Shown in pieces: positions 36,898 to 48,700 of a stretch of 64,000 bases of DNA. This stretch comes from Fomitopsis serialis (lineage: Eukaryota > Basidiomycota > Agaricomycetes > Polyporales > Fomitopsidaceae), in the NCBI RefSeq assembly GCF_022376445.1, contig NW_025955064.1, positions 80,108 through 144,107 of the forward strand. The letters are read 5' to 3'. The position numbers were made by a program, and so were the translations under genes. The notes below the pieces were generated by a model. That model saw nothing but the letters and a program-made list of their open reading frames with translations. It had not been told where the DNA came from and made no database searches. Each line of letters opens with the position of its first letter. The first letter of the stretch is position 1.

Positions 36898-38405
36898 AGG
36901 CGATGTTCTCATGCATGACAGACTGGTCGAGTAGTGTTTCCGGTTGACGTGATGGACGAGATACAGACTTGGCTCCCACGTACCTAGCAGCGAACGAACA
37001 AGAACACGTCGTGCGCATCTCATCTGAGGAGGGCGCGAGATAGCGGGAGTAAGCGGCTGGACCGCCGGGCGTGCCTGCCCGGCGCTGGATCGGAGGCGGT
37101 CGCACGGTCTCGGTTCCGTGCCATGCGGTGCCGGGACCGCGGTTGTGTGGCGGCCACGAGGGACAGGCACCCGCCGCGGCGTGGCTGCTCGCTGCTCGCC
37201 GGCCCTCCCCGTGACGTAGCTTCGCCGTCGACGCCGCCCCGAGGCCGGGCGATCTGCAGCTGATCGAAGAGGCCACGGCGTGTGCGCCGCCTGCCTTTTC
37301 CGGCAGCGTCCACCTCGGTCCTCGATGCGCTCGGCCGGATCCCTCCACTGCCCGGGCGGCTCGCTAGAAGCGGTTGTGCAAGAACGCCGTGGGCGCATTC
37401 CGCCCAACCAGGGAGCTTAGCCAATGCACAACTCTAATCTCTCCCATCACATGCCCGGTGCGTGATCTTCTTGCTCAGCCCTCCGTCCCCATAAGAGCGC
37501 GACGGCCCAGGTCGGTAAATAAATCTCTCGCTCGTCGTCCAGCTGCGCAGCAGCGGTAGCAAGCTCGGCAGCCTTGGTACCGCAGTGTGGTTTCGGTCAC
37601 CCCGTTTCTGACCAGCGCGCAGCGTTGCCACCGCCCCGGTGCAGCTCTGTGATCGAGGCGTGTGAAGCTGCTCTTCCGCAACGGCGGTCCCGTACGACGT
37701 GGGGACGCTGATGATGTTACGACCTTCCGCATCTCTGCGCAGACACGCACAGCGGCATGAGAACCCCCGTTCGTACCAGCGGCTGGGCCCCGCTCGTAAA
37801 CCTTTTGCCGCAGGACTTGTCCCGCGAGCCCCGGCCCAGCGGTCTCAACAATTGCAGATGCGGATCTCGTCTCCAAAATGCACGGAGTTTCTGATCGTAC
37901 CCCATCTTAGTATATCTACCCGATGCTGCCGAGCCTCGGTGCCTTATTCGTCCTTACGTGCTGCTATTGCTCGTTCCATTCGAAGAGAACCGCTTTGCTG
38001 CGGTCGGAGGGCACGATCATATCGAATATATTCGTTGTCTTCGTGATGTGAAGCCTGGCCCATCACCACTCGTGGTTCTTCCGTCTCGAGCAACGTTGCC
38101 GCATCCCTGCTTGTGCCCTCATTGCAGAAGCTGCACGCTTATCGTGGCGTCCGTGTACCTATATCCCGCAGTCAAACCCGCCCGTCGTAAAGTCCCCGCG
38201 CGCACGTCTGAGCTTAAACCGCTCCTATTCTTGTGATAAACCCGAGCGCCGAGCGCGACACTTCCCTTTCCTGTCCCGTGAGTACGTCCATGGCCCTAGG
38301 ACCCAATCGCTCTGCGAGCATGTCGTCTGGGTTGCTTCTGGTGAGTCGCTCCGTCTCTTAAGTCGTGACAGTCGAGTAGAGCGTCGGGGTCTGCACGTAG
38401 GATCC
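36898..38405. other. GC-rich intergenic region
   Basis: Between ODC and the APSES gene. Long minus-strand frames at 36.6-37.4 kb are Arg/Pro/Ala-rich shadows of GC-rich DNA, overlapping ODC exon 3, and are not called. Nothing else is supported. It should contain the APSES promoter. Confidence 0.45.
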
Positions 38406-40139
38406 ATGTCCGTACAAACATCTGAACAGTCGACCAGCGGCCCTCGCTTCCGGCCGTACGCTAGCCCAAACCATCATGTCACGAAGGGTCGCTACATAAC
38501 AAGCAATGACCCTAGAGGGTATATGTGAGTGAACATGGAATTTTAACTCGAGAACTCAGTCTGAAGGTTCTCTAGCCCGGTGTACGAGTACCCTTTAAAT
38601 GGCCAGTGGATAATGCTGGACATGGACGACGGGTATGTTCTCTGGACGGGTATCTGGAAAGGTACGTATACTTGCGAATGTGGCTGCCTACGCTCACAGA
38701 AGATTCTCGTAGCCCTGGGAAACAACAAAGGTGTGTACTGTGGACATCCTTGCCATCTAACCAGAGTGGCGTCTAATGTAGAGCTCGCTAGCGGACATTG
38801 TCAAAATAATAGACTCACAGCCGGACCTCGCTTCTCAGCTACGGCGAGTCCGTGGTGGCTATCTGAAGATTCAGGGAACCTGGATGCCCTACGAGATTGC
38901 GCTTCGTTTAGCACGTCGGTCAGTCAGCTTCTGACTACATGAAATCTGCTGCAGCTCATGAAGGCTCCCTCAGTGTGGCATGGCCTATACGACATGACCT
39001 CGTTCCCCTGTTCGGGTAAGTCATTTGTCGCTGCTTCGTAAAAGCTACGTCGTCTAAGCTCAGTACTTAGACCCACTTTTCCAACTACTTGCCTGTCGCC
39101 GGACCAACCGGGCTATGGCCAAATAGTCAGCCCTGGAACTGGTAAGAGGAGGCCGCGCCGCAGCGCAGCCACCGATGGTTCCATCGACACAAGACATGCT
39201 TGGACCGTCATCTCTGACTCGCCCGATGGTCCTGCTGCCGACAGCCGCGCCAGCTCATCGCGGACTTTCCACCAGCAGACCATGTACGCCAACGGCTCCT
39301 CAACCCAGCACACGCAGGTCGACTCCCCAGTCATGCTGCACGTCCCATACATCGAGCGACCGCGCCCCGTGTCGGAAGCGGGTCCCTCGAATAGTCAGCA
39401 TTACGCTGCATCGCGCAGGACTCACCGCCTTCGGACAGCGGCAGTGTCATGCGGTATTCGCCCTACCCCGCCAGCCCTGTGCACACTCGTCTCGCTGCGG
39501 TGCGCGAGCCAGCGCACTCGAGAAGCATCACTTTGCCCTCGCTCCAGCCTCGAGGAGAGGACGACGGGGAGGCGACGACATTGCCTCCGATCTCGGCTAT
39601 GACCCGGCCACCAGGCGGTGTTCACGATGACCCCATGGCTATCCTACGGCGCCTTCAGTCTGACGACGACACTAGCTCTCGGACATCATCCACGGAGCGC
39701 TCCTCGCACGGGCGGCGACCATCCGTCCCAGAACCTGCGCATCGCCTGTGAGCACCGCTCGTCCATAAATCTTACGACCGCGCCGCTGACCGCGCACCAG
39801 GTCAGACGCCTCGTACGGCGGCGGGCGGGTGCCCTCCGCGCATCGGCTGTCCCGCAGGAGCATATCCCCGCCGCCCGCCGCCGAGCGAGCTCCTCCGAGT
39901 CGGTCCACTTCGACAGCGGCGGCGGCGGACCGTTCGCCCCCGGCGAACGCGAGCACCGTGTCGCAGCTCCCGCCGTCGCTCGCGCGGTCTCTGCTGATGC
40001 CCCCGCCGCCGAGTCCCCATCCCCATTCGGCCCCGCGGGGCCTCGCAGACCCACAACGGACTGCAGACGGGTCCTACTGCGGCGCAGCTGCGGACGACCG
40101 CCGTCGGTCGTGGAGAAACGCGCCTGGCGACCGTGGTGA
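38406..40139 (+). CDS. APSES/KilA-N-type DNA-binding transcription regulator
   Basis: Nuclear DNA-binding protein of the fungal APSES (HTH) group. Exons 38406-38524, 38576-38661, 38713-38730 (18 nt), 38792-38918, 38974-39015 and one from 39071 join in frame. They give MSVQTSEQSTSGPRFRPYAS, then VTKGRYITSNDPRGYIPVYE, GQWIMLDMDDGYVLWTGIWK, ALGNNKADIVKIIDSQPDL, RVRGGYLKIQGTWMPYEIAL, ARRVAWPIRHDLVPLFG and PTFPTTCLSPDQPGYG. The DNA-binding domain therefore occupies about residues 25-150. The rest is a Ser/Pro/Arg-rich disordered tail (SVMRYSPYPASPVHTRL, ITLPSLQPRGEDDGEATTLP, DTSSRTSSTERSSHGRRPSV). The frame changes once at about 39415 (GCATCGCGCAGG) with no intron, so a base is probably missing. 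The 3' end after an intron at about 39750 is uncertain. Confidence 0.85.
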
Positions 40140-43069
40140 ACGAATGCATCACGGATCTCATCTCGGGATGTTTGAAACTGTTGTCTGTTCCGGATATGCA
40201 GTCGATTTGTTGTGCACGTTTGCTGTCCCCGCCTGTCTAATTGCTTCCCGGTACAAGTCATACCCTCCGCATATGTCCGCCGTATAGTGTACAAATACAT
40301 TGACTGCGTTTAGTGTACGGCTAATTACTCTGTAGACATATATGTCTAGATACTGCTTGACTTCGTCCGAGGCACCGTGGCCGTCGGACGGCCCGCCCTG
40401 GGATAATACATCGATACAGCACTTAGCCTGGCGAAGGACGCCGCCGTCGACGCTTCCAGTACGTAAGCTGTGCGCCATCTTCTTCGGTCCGTGCCTATCA
40501 ACGTCGACGGCCGGACTGAATTGAAATCCAGGGCGAAAGTGGAAGACGCACTCTTGTCGCCGTCGCCGCTTATCAGATAACCACTGGGCCAATCAGAGCG
40601 GGACCGTAACCGTGTCTCGCAACGATCCCTCGAGTGCCAGTGGGAGCCGGAGGCTGATTGGCTTGCGCCTGACCCATCCGCGAGGAGGAGCATGTCCCCC
40701 CGCAATCAACTTCTTGTGCAGCGGACCCTGGAGCCTGGGAGCGCCACTGCAGCGTGTCCCGCGGGCTGGCCTCATGGGACGCGACTCGTATCATGGCACG
40801 ACCGACAGAGGTGCCCTTTGAGCCTCCTGTATACGGTACTTTGAAGTGGCATCGTTGGCAGATGCAGCTGCCATTGCGGCGTGCCAGCGGAGATAACTTC
40901 AGCGCACTGATCCAATGACAGCATAGGCTGTCACGAACTGTCTCGTTGGACCGACGAAGGCCGATCGAATGCCAGTGAATGCGCGTACGGACGAGCGGCA
41001 CCGAAGGGTTTCCCCATGCCACACTGGCGGCAGTGTCTCGAGGATACGGCAGTGTCCGCGGCAGGAAGCGGTTACACGGTCCTCTGTGGATTTTCCGGGA
41101 AGCCCTGATGCCCGAAATCTCGTATACCGGGGCTAACGGCCTGGGACTCGCATGATGAATATACGCTTCGGTCTTTTCCAGATGCTCGCGAGACGTTGCG
41201 CGTCCATACACTCGCTCTCCTGTAATATGACGAGAAGCGCGCGGGACTTGATGGCATGAATAGGAAGCCGCGAGTACATGCCGGTCGAGGAAACAAAGCC
41301 TGGCATTTCCCCATGCAGGCTGCTCGCCACGGGGCGGTACCGAGGAGGCGAAGGGTAATCGAGTAGTATTGGCCGAGGGGAAGTGACCTCACTCAATGTT
41401 CGTGGTTGCTTCGGGGTGAAAATAACTGCGGGAAATGAAGTGTCTTCCTATGCCCCGATGACCGAGAACAAAAAGACAATGACATGAGGCCACAACGTGG
41501 CCGGTTTCGTGCTTGGTAGATCTAGTTCTGTCCATGACGATCGACCCGAGGAACGGGCGTGCATCGACGGCGTTCTGGACTGTGGCTGCGTGGCCTGACA
41601 ACGACGGAAAGAAACGGGGGACAAAGCACAAAAATGGAGTCGCGGTGAAGGTCAGTTGACATGCCAATGCCGGAGTATACCCAAGGTTCTCGAGGACGCA
41701 CCTGTGAGCCTCGCGCGTGCTTCGAGCGAACATTGACAATACTCGAGCCTCTGCACGTGTATTCTGTCATCGTATGTATGCCGCGTAGTATGGATCGGAT
41801 GTTCGTGCATGAGTACGTTGCTGGGTGCCAGTGGCAGATGCACAATGGCACGTTTCGCGTTGTCTATGTATCCACTTTGCCATGTCCGCGTCCGGGTATC
41901 TAAACCCCTTCAGTACACAGAGAAACTCGAAGCAAAGTCAGTAAAGCTTACCGTAGAATTGGGCCATGGCGCAGCTGAACTTACACGCAGTAGCGATGAT
42001 ACCACTGGCACTATGAAGGTTCCACTGTCAAACAAGCACACTGCTATGAGGATGGCGCAGGAACCTTCCCCCCGGAGATTCCGAACCTGACAGCGACAGC
42101 TAGCGATGTTAGTTGCAATAGCCGAGAGGGCTATCCAGAGGCCTCTGTGCTGCGCAGTGAGAGCTGGTCACGGTGAAAGCTGTAGAGTTAGTAAAAGGCA
42201 TCATTAGTAGACGTTTTTTTAATACGACACTCACTACTAGTGTATCACCCGCTCGGGAGAGACTGGATCGCGCACATACGACGGACGTATCCAGCCGTCA
42301 GTCTTGTTGACCATGCTGTAACAAGCTTTGACTCCGCTGAGGCATCTGAGTAGCCGTCATCACGAGCTGGTCATAGTGCAACAGTTGGCAATGTTTTACT
42401 TGTTTTCCGGTCGAATACCGCTGCGCACGGTTGCCAGAAATTAGCCGTTCCAGCATCCGCGAAGATAATTGCAGACTCGTGTCATCATCCGCCCGGCAAA
42501 CACCTACCAGTGCACTTTGAAACCTGAGAGCACAGGTAGCTCCGGATGACCCGAGTCTCTGGAAATCTGCAATTCAAGAAGTGCTGGAATAGCTGCTGAG
42601 GATACATTTCGAATTGTCCATAAGCGGAAGACTCAAAGCCTTGCATGCACTGCGGACAATCATGGGAAAGAAAATCAACGACACAATAGTCAGCTTAATT
42701 TTGTAGGATCATACGACACCCCGGAGTAAAAATCTTTCAGACGCACCACAGCGCAGCCATTGAATAAGGGATCACTGAAATTGTGACTGACCTTAAATCA
42801 ATTGAATTTGAAGCAGCCTGGGGCCACCGCAGCCTGAGCCTGACATGCCGTGATTCCGAGATTTTCGAGGCCATGACTGAGCGTAAACCAGGAGCTTACA
42901 GAGCTGCACACAAAGAGCATGTTGCGTTACTTACAGGATGATCATGAACAGATGAACACGTCGCGCTCGTCGCTCGACGACGACACGTCGGTAACTATGA
43001 CAGTATTTATCGTTGAAAAATACGGACGACGAGGGATTGACTTGTGACTCTGAGGCCCAAAGAACGAGC
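40140..43069. other. no gene recognised
   Basis: Nearly 3 kb. A 212-codon minus-strand frame (40573-41211) exists but has no recognisable motif and no supporting exons. 42100-43050 is AT-richer and stop-dense. It is probably intergenic or old repeat DNA. Confidence 0.4.
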
Positions 43070-43143
43070 GTCGAGGTTGCAGCTTCGAGGTTGCAGCTTC
43101 AGGTCACGTGACGTGTCACGGACGTGTCACGGACGTGTCTCGG
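43070..43143. repeat. two short tandem repeats
   Basis: CGAGGTTGCAGCTT occurs twice in a row, followed directly by GTGTCACGGAC repeats (about 2.5 units) that include an imperfect GTCACGTGAC palindrome. Confidence 0.6.
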
Positions 43144-43201
43144 AGGCGAGGTTCAGCTTCCTGTGGGCATGAGAGAGCAGCGAGCTCGAGCATCATGGTG
43201 C

Positions 43202-43219
43202 ACAGGGCCAACGCCCTGT
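43202..43219. repeat. solo copy of the hairpin element
   Basis: Stem ACAGGGC/GCCCTGT with loop CAAC, followed 12 bp later by CGCAGCCGACGAAC. The hairpin and its downstream box match the units of the array at 52.3-53.5 kb. Confidence 0.55.
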
Positions 43220-43539
43220 CCCTGTATATGCAGGCGCAGCCGACGAACCGGCGGCAGGCCACGGTGAGTGCACACACGGACCGGCATGTACGCTAACAGC
43301 GAGCACAGCGGTGGGCGGGTGAGGTGCTCTCGTTTTTGCGGCCGTTCCTCGCTTGCTGCCCACTGATCTACTAGTAGTGAGCAAGTAGTGACCTTCCCTC
43401 CATCCCTACTCCCCTCCTCGCCCGCTGTCTATAGTCGACGTCACCGCCCGCCTCGCAAAAGCGAGGACGCTCAGCGTCGACGGTACCGCCAAGGCGCAGA
43501 GACCATCGAGGATCTCAAGACGCCCGGCCTGCGTACATA

Positions 43540-44569
43540 TCCAGGCCCCGGAGCACCCGCTCGAGAACAAATGGTGCGTGTTCATCCCGTGCGCTGCGCG
43601 CGCGCCCTGACCTCACACGCAGCACAATATTCCACGACACAAAGTCGACCGTCCCCTTCACGGCCGCCTCCGCCCACCCCGCACGACCGCTCCCCAGCGC
43701 GAGCGCGGACCCGCTACAGAACGCGACGCCCTTTGCTGCGCCCGAGAAGGACGAGTACGAGGCGGGCCTGACAGTGATCGGCGAGTTCGAGACGGTCGGG
43801 ACGTTCTGCCGGTACTTCAACTGGCTCAAGCCGCCCTCGCGGCTGGAGCGCAACTCCAACTACCACACCTTCCAGTCGGGCATCAAGCCGATATAGGAGG
43901 ACCCCGCGAATGCGCACGGCGGCAAGTAGGTGCTCACGATGAATAACAACCCGCAGCTGCTCGACCACTGCTGGAGCCGGCTCGCGATGGCGCTCGTCGG
44001 CGATGACCTCGACAACGAGACGAGATCTGCGGCGCGGTCGTCAGCCTCCGGACCAAGGTTGACCACATCCCGCTCTGGGCGCGCGGCAGGGAGCACGCCG
44101 AAGGCATCAGCAGCATCGGCCGCAAGATGGGCCAAGCTCCTCGACGTCTCCGCGGCGGACGGCATCGGGCTCGAGTTCCAGGTGCGTGTCCATCCTCTCT
44201 GCGCGTGGTGATTCGCAGCCACAGAAACTCACACCTATTGTACTGCATGATAATGCGCAGACGTGTTGTTCATGCGCGAGCATACACCCTCACCTCGACA
44301 CGAGTCCCCTGCCTCCGTCATCCCACCTTGCTCCCCGTCCTCAGCGCTCCACTGACGAGCTCACCCGGCCCCTCTCGCCCGCCCCCTCTCGCCCGCCCCC
44401 TCAAGTCACGCCGAACTTCGCATGGCGATCCTTGCCCATCGACTCGGCCGAGGCTACTGGTGTTTCCGCCTCGGCTCTTTACCGTTGCTCCGAGCCGAGT
44501 GTGCGAGCCGACGAGCGCGAACCCGTGGCATTTGAAGGACTTAGGAGGACGGCGAAGAAGGTCATGTAA
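43540..44569 (+). pseudogene. eIF4E-like cap-binding protein, decayed
   Basis: eIF4E binds the mRNA 5' cap. Recognisable stretches in order: EHPLENK, TIFHDTKSTVPF, TVIGEFETVGTFCRYFNWLK, PPSRLERNSNYHTFQSGIKP, EDPANAHGG, VLTMNNNPQLLDHCWSRLAM, ALVGDDLDNE, then in another frame EICGAVVSLRTKVDHIPLWA, and in a third AKLLDVSAADGIGLEFQ. Two conserved Trp codons are TAG stops (KPI-stop-EDP at 43894 and GGK-stop-VLTM at 43927), and the Trp of GTFW is Cys. Two frame changes follow (about 44020 and 44130). A downstream Ser/Pro-rich exon ends at 44569. These are substitutions in key ligand positions, not only indels, so this is probably a true pseudogene beside a functional copy elsewhere. Confidence 0.75.
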
Positions 44570-44673
44570 TGCTTTTCTATGTATACTACTTCGATACAAC
44601 TATCATGTTCTGGATCAGGGACAGCTGAAGTGATTAGCCAGCCACCTGAGAAGCCTGTGACTGACTGTGACTA

Positions 44674-44720
44674 GTGCTGACTGATGCTGACTGATGCTGA
44701 CTGATGCTGACTGATGCTGC
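44674..44720. repeat. 10-bp tandem repeat (TGCTGACTGA), about 4.5 units
   Basis: Near-perfect decamers sit just upstream of a TATTTAAG (44753-44760) that could be the TATA box of the following gene. They mark the start of a lower-GC stretch. Confidence 0.7.
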
Positions 44721-44869
44721 TCAGCTGAATGACTAACATGCCATTGCAACAGTATTTAAGGAGGCATGAGTTAGAGGGACATTCAGTAGCACCCTACTAT
44801 CCACTGAGCAGTAAGTCACTCTTACAGATATTCATATGAGTATACTGAGGTCAAGTACTAGCTTCATCA

Positions 44870-46789
44870 CAGAGGTATACTCTCTGTCATGCTGATCCAA
44901 TGGGTTATTGACATAGATGTTTAAAGTGACAGTCTCACCAATATGCCAAGGAAACAGAATACTGATGCTATGGAAGCATGTGGGTGTTTTCTTCATACTC
45001 ATGTAATGGCCCATGGTAACCTGATTACATAGTGGCAACATACCTATCTGCCCCTGAAACTATCAGGATCATTGAGAGCATAAGTGCTGCTGACATCAAA
45101 GATTCCAATTCTCCTGTTATATGTCAGATCCTCAGGGAGATAGAGGCTATTCACCAGCCATCAGCCAAAGATGTAAGTCTTTATGAGTTTTCTATGATAT
45201 ATGTCCTCATGCTATAGCTTCAGCTGTCTGTACTGGTGCGCAGGAGTTTAGGCTTACTGCCCAAAGGCACTTCAGCATTCCTGGCTTGGGAAACCCTGAA
45301 AACACTACTGAAAGAGAGCCAGTCATCCAGTGGTGTAGTCCAGGCTAGCCATCATGAGAAGAGGACATTGGTATGTCTGGATCTCTCTAACACTGTACAA
45401 CAGTTAAGGGTTTCAATTTCAGGTGCGCCAGATAGGCCTACTAGGCCACAGCAGTTATGGTCTAGCAGATCTGCTCAGGGCCAGCCCTCATGCCTATATC
45501 ATTGCTGGTGGCATCAAGCTTAGATTGGTCATTCGCTCCCGCGACCAGGTCCCCCATCTTCCTCTGCACACCCACATGTCAGAATTCACCAATCCAAGAC
45601 AACCCCATGCTGCCCTGGTTGGGCTGGCTAGTCCCCATGATTACCTTGAAATAGGGACTGAGGAATCAGTGATTATTTTATCTGGCAGTTCTCAAGGTGA
45701 GTCAGTATCATTTGGAGGTTTTACATGATTTACACTCATGAATACCCTAGCAGGATATGAGCTTGAGCTAATGTGCATCAGAGGTGTAGCACAACAAGCA
45801 GCACTCTCCACCCCTTTGTATGCATGGCTGCATCAAGTGGTTGAGAGTGCATGTAATGAACGCCGGAATGTCAGTGTATGTCTCAGTATGCTGTCAATTA
45901 GTATTGTTATTGATGAAAATTTCTTCTAGCCCAGTCATGGTGGACATATGGCCCAAGTTGGACTGAACCGTGGTCCCTGGCATGCCCGTGTGGTAGGCTG
46001 GGCCAAAAGCTATACCAGGAACCTGGATCCTTCCATACAGCAATGTCATGATGAAGATGTGATTGGGGCTGTTAGTCTGGTTTGGGCTATGATCAAGGCT
46101 GTGGTACCCTCAGAAGCCATCCAAGAAGTTGAGGCATCCCTGGAACAGGCTGAAATGCCCAGGATTGCCACAAGGAATGTGGCTGAAGGTAAGTTGTACA
46201 CAATGATTTTCACCACAGACCAAAGGCTGATTTGGTATAATCTAGGCAGTGGCTATAAAATCACAGTTGGACAGCAAATATACTCCTTCCCTGCAGCTGA
46301 GCGTGGTCCACCAGAAGCATACATGAGTCGTGGATATATTGCGTGAGTGTTTCTCTCATATGATGTACCAAACATCCTGTGTCATAATCTGGCTGTAGGT
46401 GGTCACACATTGATAAAGCCTACTGCAAATTTGCATTCTCCCTCTGTGTGGCTAGGGAGCTTGTAACTACTAGTCAGTCTATTCTCAGCATACCCATTCA
46501 TAGAAGTCACTCATCAATTGCAGGGTACAATGCCCTCCCTAGTGGTGGTGCCAATTTTGTGGATGTTGGCCTGCGGGTTGTCATCAAACAGGCTGCAGGT
46601 ACACTGATTGGCTTTAAGGCAGACTATAGTCATGGCACAACATTGGCATATGGTGCTGTCAATCACTCTATTTCTATTGCCTTTTCAAGACCACTGGCAC
46701 AGGCATGGAAGGATTCACTGTTGAATAAGGGGGTCACATCAGCACCTGGGGCAGGGGAGGGAAATCCTGATGTAGAATTGCCTCAATGA
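44870..46789 (+). CDS. putative 2OG-Fe(II) dioxygenase, possibly TET/JBP-like
   Basis: Exons read SAPETIRIIESISAADIKDS, then EFRLTAQRHFSIPGLGNPEN, GHSSYGLADLLRASPHAY, GLASPHDYLEIGTEESVIIL, VGWAKSYTRNLDPSIQQCHD and SGYKITVGQQIYSFPAAERG. After an intron with GTGAGT/TGTAG ends comes WSHIDKAYCKFAF, which gives an HxD pair (codons at 46406 and 46412). SGGANFVDVGLRVVIKQAAG and FKADYSHGTTLAYGAVNHSI supply a distal His (46631). HxD...H on a double-stranded beta-helix is the iron-binding signature of 2OG-Fe(II) oxygenases, and the SHGTT...SIAFSR ending resembles DNA/RNA demethylase-type members. The 2-oxoglutarate Arg is not certain. GC is visibly lower than in flanking genes. The start exon is unknown. 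Related proteins are common in agaricomycete accessory DNA. Confidence 0.5.
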
Positions 46790-47245
46790 ACTATTGTACA
46801 GTGTGTATATGCAGTACTTAGTCCATTGAATATCACCGCACAGGATGCATGTAGCCTGACATGGACGGCACGCTGCTACAGGCAGTACCCAGTGGTACTC
46901 ACTTATCCATGTCGGTGCACATTGCACTTCATCCCATTAGCCCTTTGTGCCACCCTTTTACATGCTGCACGTTAGACCGAGCACATAGCGCAGCGCAACT
47001 AACTCGCCCTCGACGACGGCCACACCTCTGCCAAGACACGGTCGTGCTCTGGATGGCCCGAACTCATTGGCCTCTTCACAGACACGAGCTGGACGTGAGG
47101 CACATCGGCCTCTCACTCTTGCGTGGCTGCTGACTTAGGTCGGGCCAACGCGCGTCGTCAGCGAGCGTCGGCTAGGCTTCACACGTAGGCGCAATGCGGC
47201 TGGGGGATGAGGGCCATGCTTACGGGTTCTCCGCTGTCATGCTCG

Positions 47246-48700
47246 TTACCAATCGGATGCAGCGGACAAGTGGCTCCTCCGACACTCGCTACGACTCGAG
47301 AACTCACGCGTCGCTCGATGTAGTACGTCGGCACGACATCGTCGCGCGTGTTCTCTTCGCGCCCCGCGCTGGTCTACGCCGAACACCTCCATCGCGTCGT
47401 CTACCTCCGCCTCACGCGCCGCCTCCGCGTAGATGGCCTTGCACTCCTCCGCGCGCTGGTACCACACGCCCAGGCCGACCTTGATCATCCACTTCTCGAG
47501 CGGGATCGGCTCCGCCATGCCCTCGCCGTTGATCCCCCGTCCGAGCGACTCCGGGTTCCACCGCATGCCCAGCGGTCCGCCGCGCTCGCCACGAAGCAGG
47601 CGCGCGAGGTCGACGACGAGCTCGTGCGTGCGGTTGAGGCGCATGTTGCGGACGCGCCCGCCCATCGACGGGCCGTACTTACGGTCGTGCGGGTCGACGG
47701 TGGAGTAGAACGGCGTCCCGCGGGCGTACGCGCGCGAGAGCCGGGCGACGGTCGTCGTGAGCGGGCGCGTCTGCAGCGTCACACTCAGGAGCGGCCGCCA
47801 GAAGGCCGTCTCCGCCAGCGTCGGGAGGTACTCCGCGCGCACCTGCTGGACAGCAGCGTTGGCCGCGGCCGTGTTGCCCACCGAGTTGACGTCGACCTCG
47901 CCATCCTCGTCGAGCTTGAAGGCATCTTGCTGGCGACTAGCCTGTCTCGGCGGCTGCGGGAGCGACACGTCCCGCGCAGGCTCAGGGCTGTGCCCGGGAT
48001 CCTCACCTCCACCAGTATCTTCTCCTCGCGCACCCTCATGTCCGCCGCGAGGCCCTCCGACAGGATGCCCGCGCTCAGCTCTGACATCAGGACGCCCTCC
48101 CCGCGTGTTCTCCTCGCGCTGACCGCGCATCAGCACCGTCTGGCGCTCGGGCGTGTCCCACGAGGACACCGGGATCTGCCCACGCTGCCCGCCAGTCGAC
48201 GCCGCCTGGGGGCCGAGCTGCGAGACCGCGGCCGCGAGCGAGGGCTCCGCCTGCGTGCCCGCGGGGTGCGTGATGACATCTGTGTTCGTGAGCACCTCCG
48301 CCGCGTCCAACTCCGCCTGGTCGCGCATGTACTTCCTCCGTGTGAACTGCTTGACACCCTCGCCATTGTCCGGGCGAGGGGATACCTCGTCCGACGCGGG
48401 GAGGTCGTCCCAGGGCTGCTTGGGCGTGCCGACGAGCGGGTGGTCCTCCGTCGGCTTCTTCGCGACTGCGGGATGGAACCCTGTCTCGGGCATGGAGGGC
48501 TCGAACCCGCTCGGATGGATGACGAGGCCCTCCAACCGCTTGCGCTTGCGCTCAACGTTGGACGACGGCACGACATCGCCGTCGGCGCCCTGCGACGGCT
48601 TGTGCGGGCGGGCCCACGTCGACCCGGGGGACGGCGCTGCTGGGTATGTCCGCTAGGGCGCTGCGGTAGGAGTAGCTCCGTCGCGCCCACTTGCTGACCT
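47246..48700 (-). CDS. hypothetical GC-rich protein
   Basis: Not recognised. The minus strand has convincing coding texture: ERKRKRLEGLVIHPSGFEPS, GVKQFTRRKYMRDQAELDAA, FKLDEDGEVDVNSVG, AEYLPTLAETAFWRPLLSV, YGPSMGGRVRNMRLNRTHEL, VVDLARLLRGERGGPLGMRW, MAEPIPLEKWMIKVGLGVWY. In the middle (about 47985-48110) the better sequence, VLMSELSAGILSEGLAADMR and VREEKILVEVRIPG, lies in another frame, so two compensating indels flank it. The first exon may begin upstream near 48700 (SYSYRSALADIP). A mitochondrial protein is one possibility. The plus strand is also open for 449 codons, but that is a low-complexity Arg/Leu shadow. Confidence 0.55.

Noticed and set aside
36568..37407. 279-codon minus-strand frame
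   Set aside because: Overlaps ODC exon 3 in antisense and is low-complexity Arg/Pro; no splice or family support.
47348..48697. 449-codon plus-strand open frame
   Set aside because: Arg/Leu/Ala-rich shadow opposite a minus-strand gene with much better protein texture; long antisense frames are common in such GC-rich DNA.
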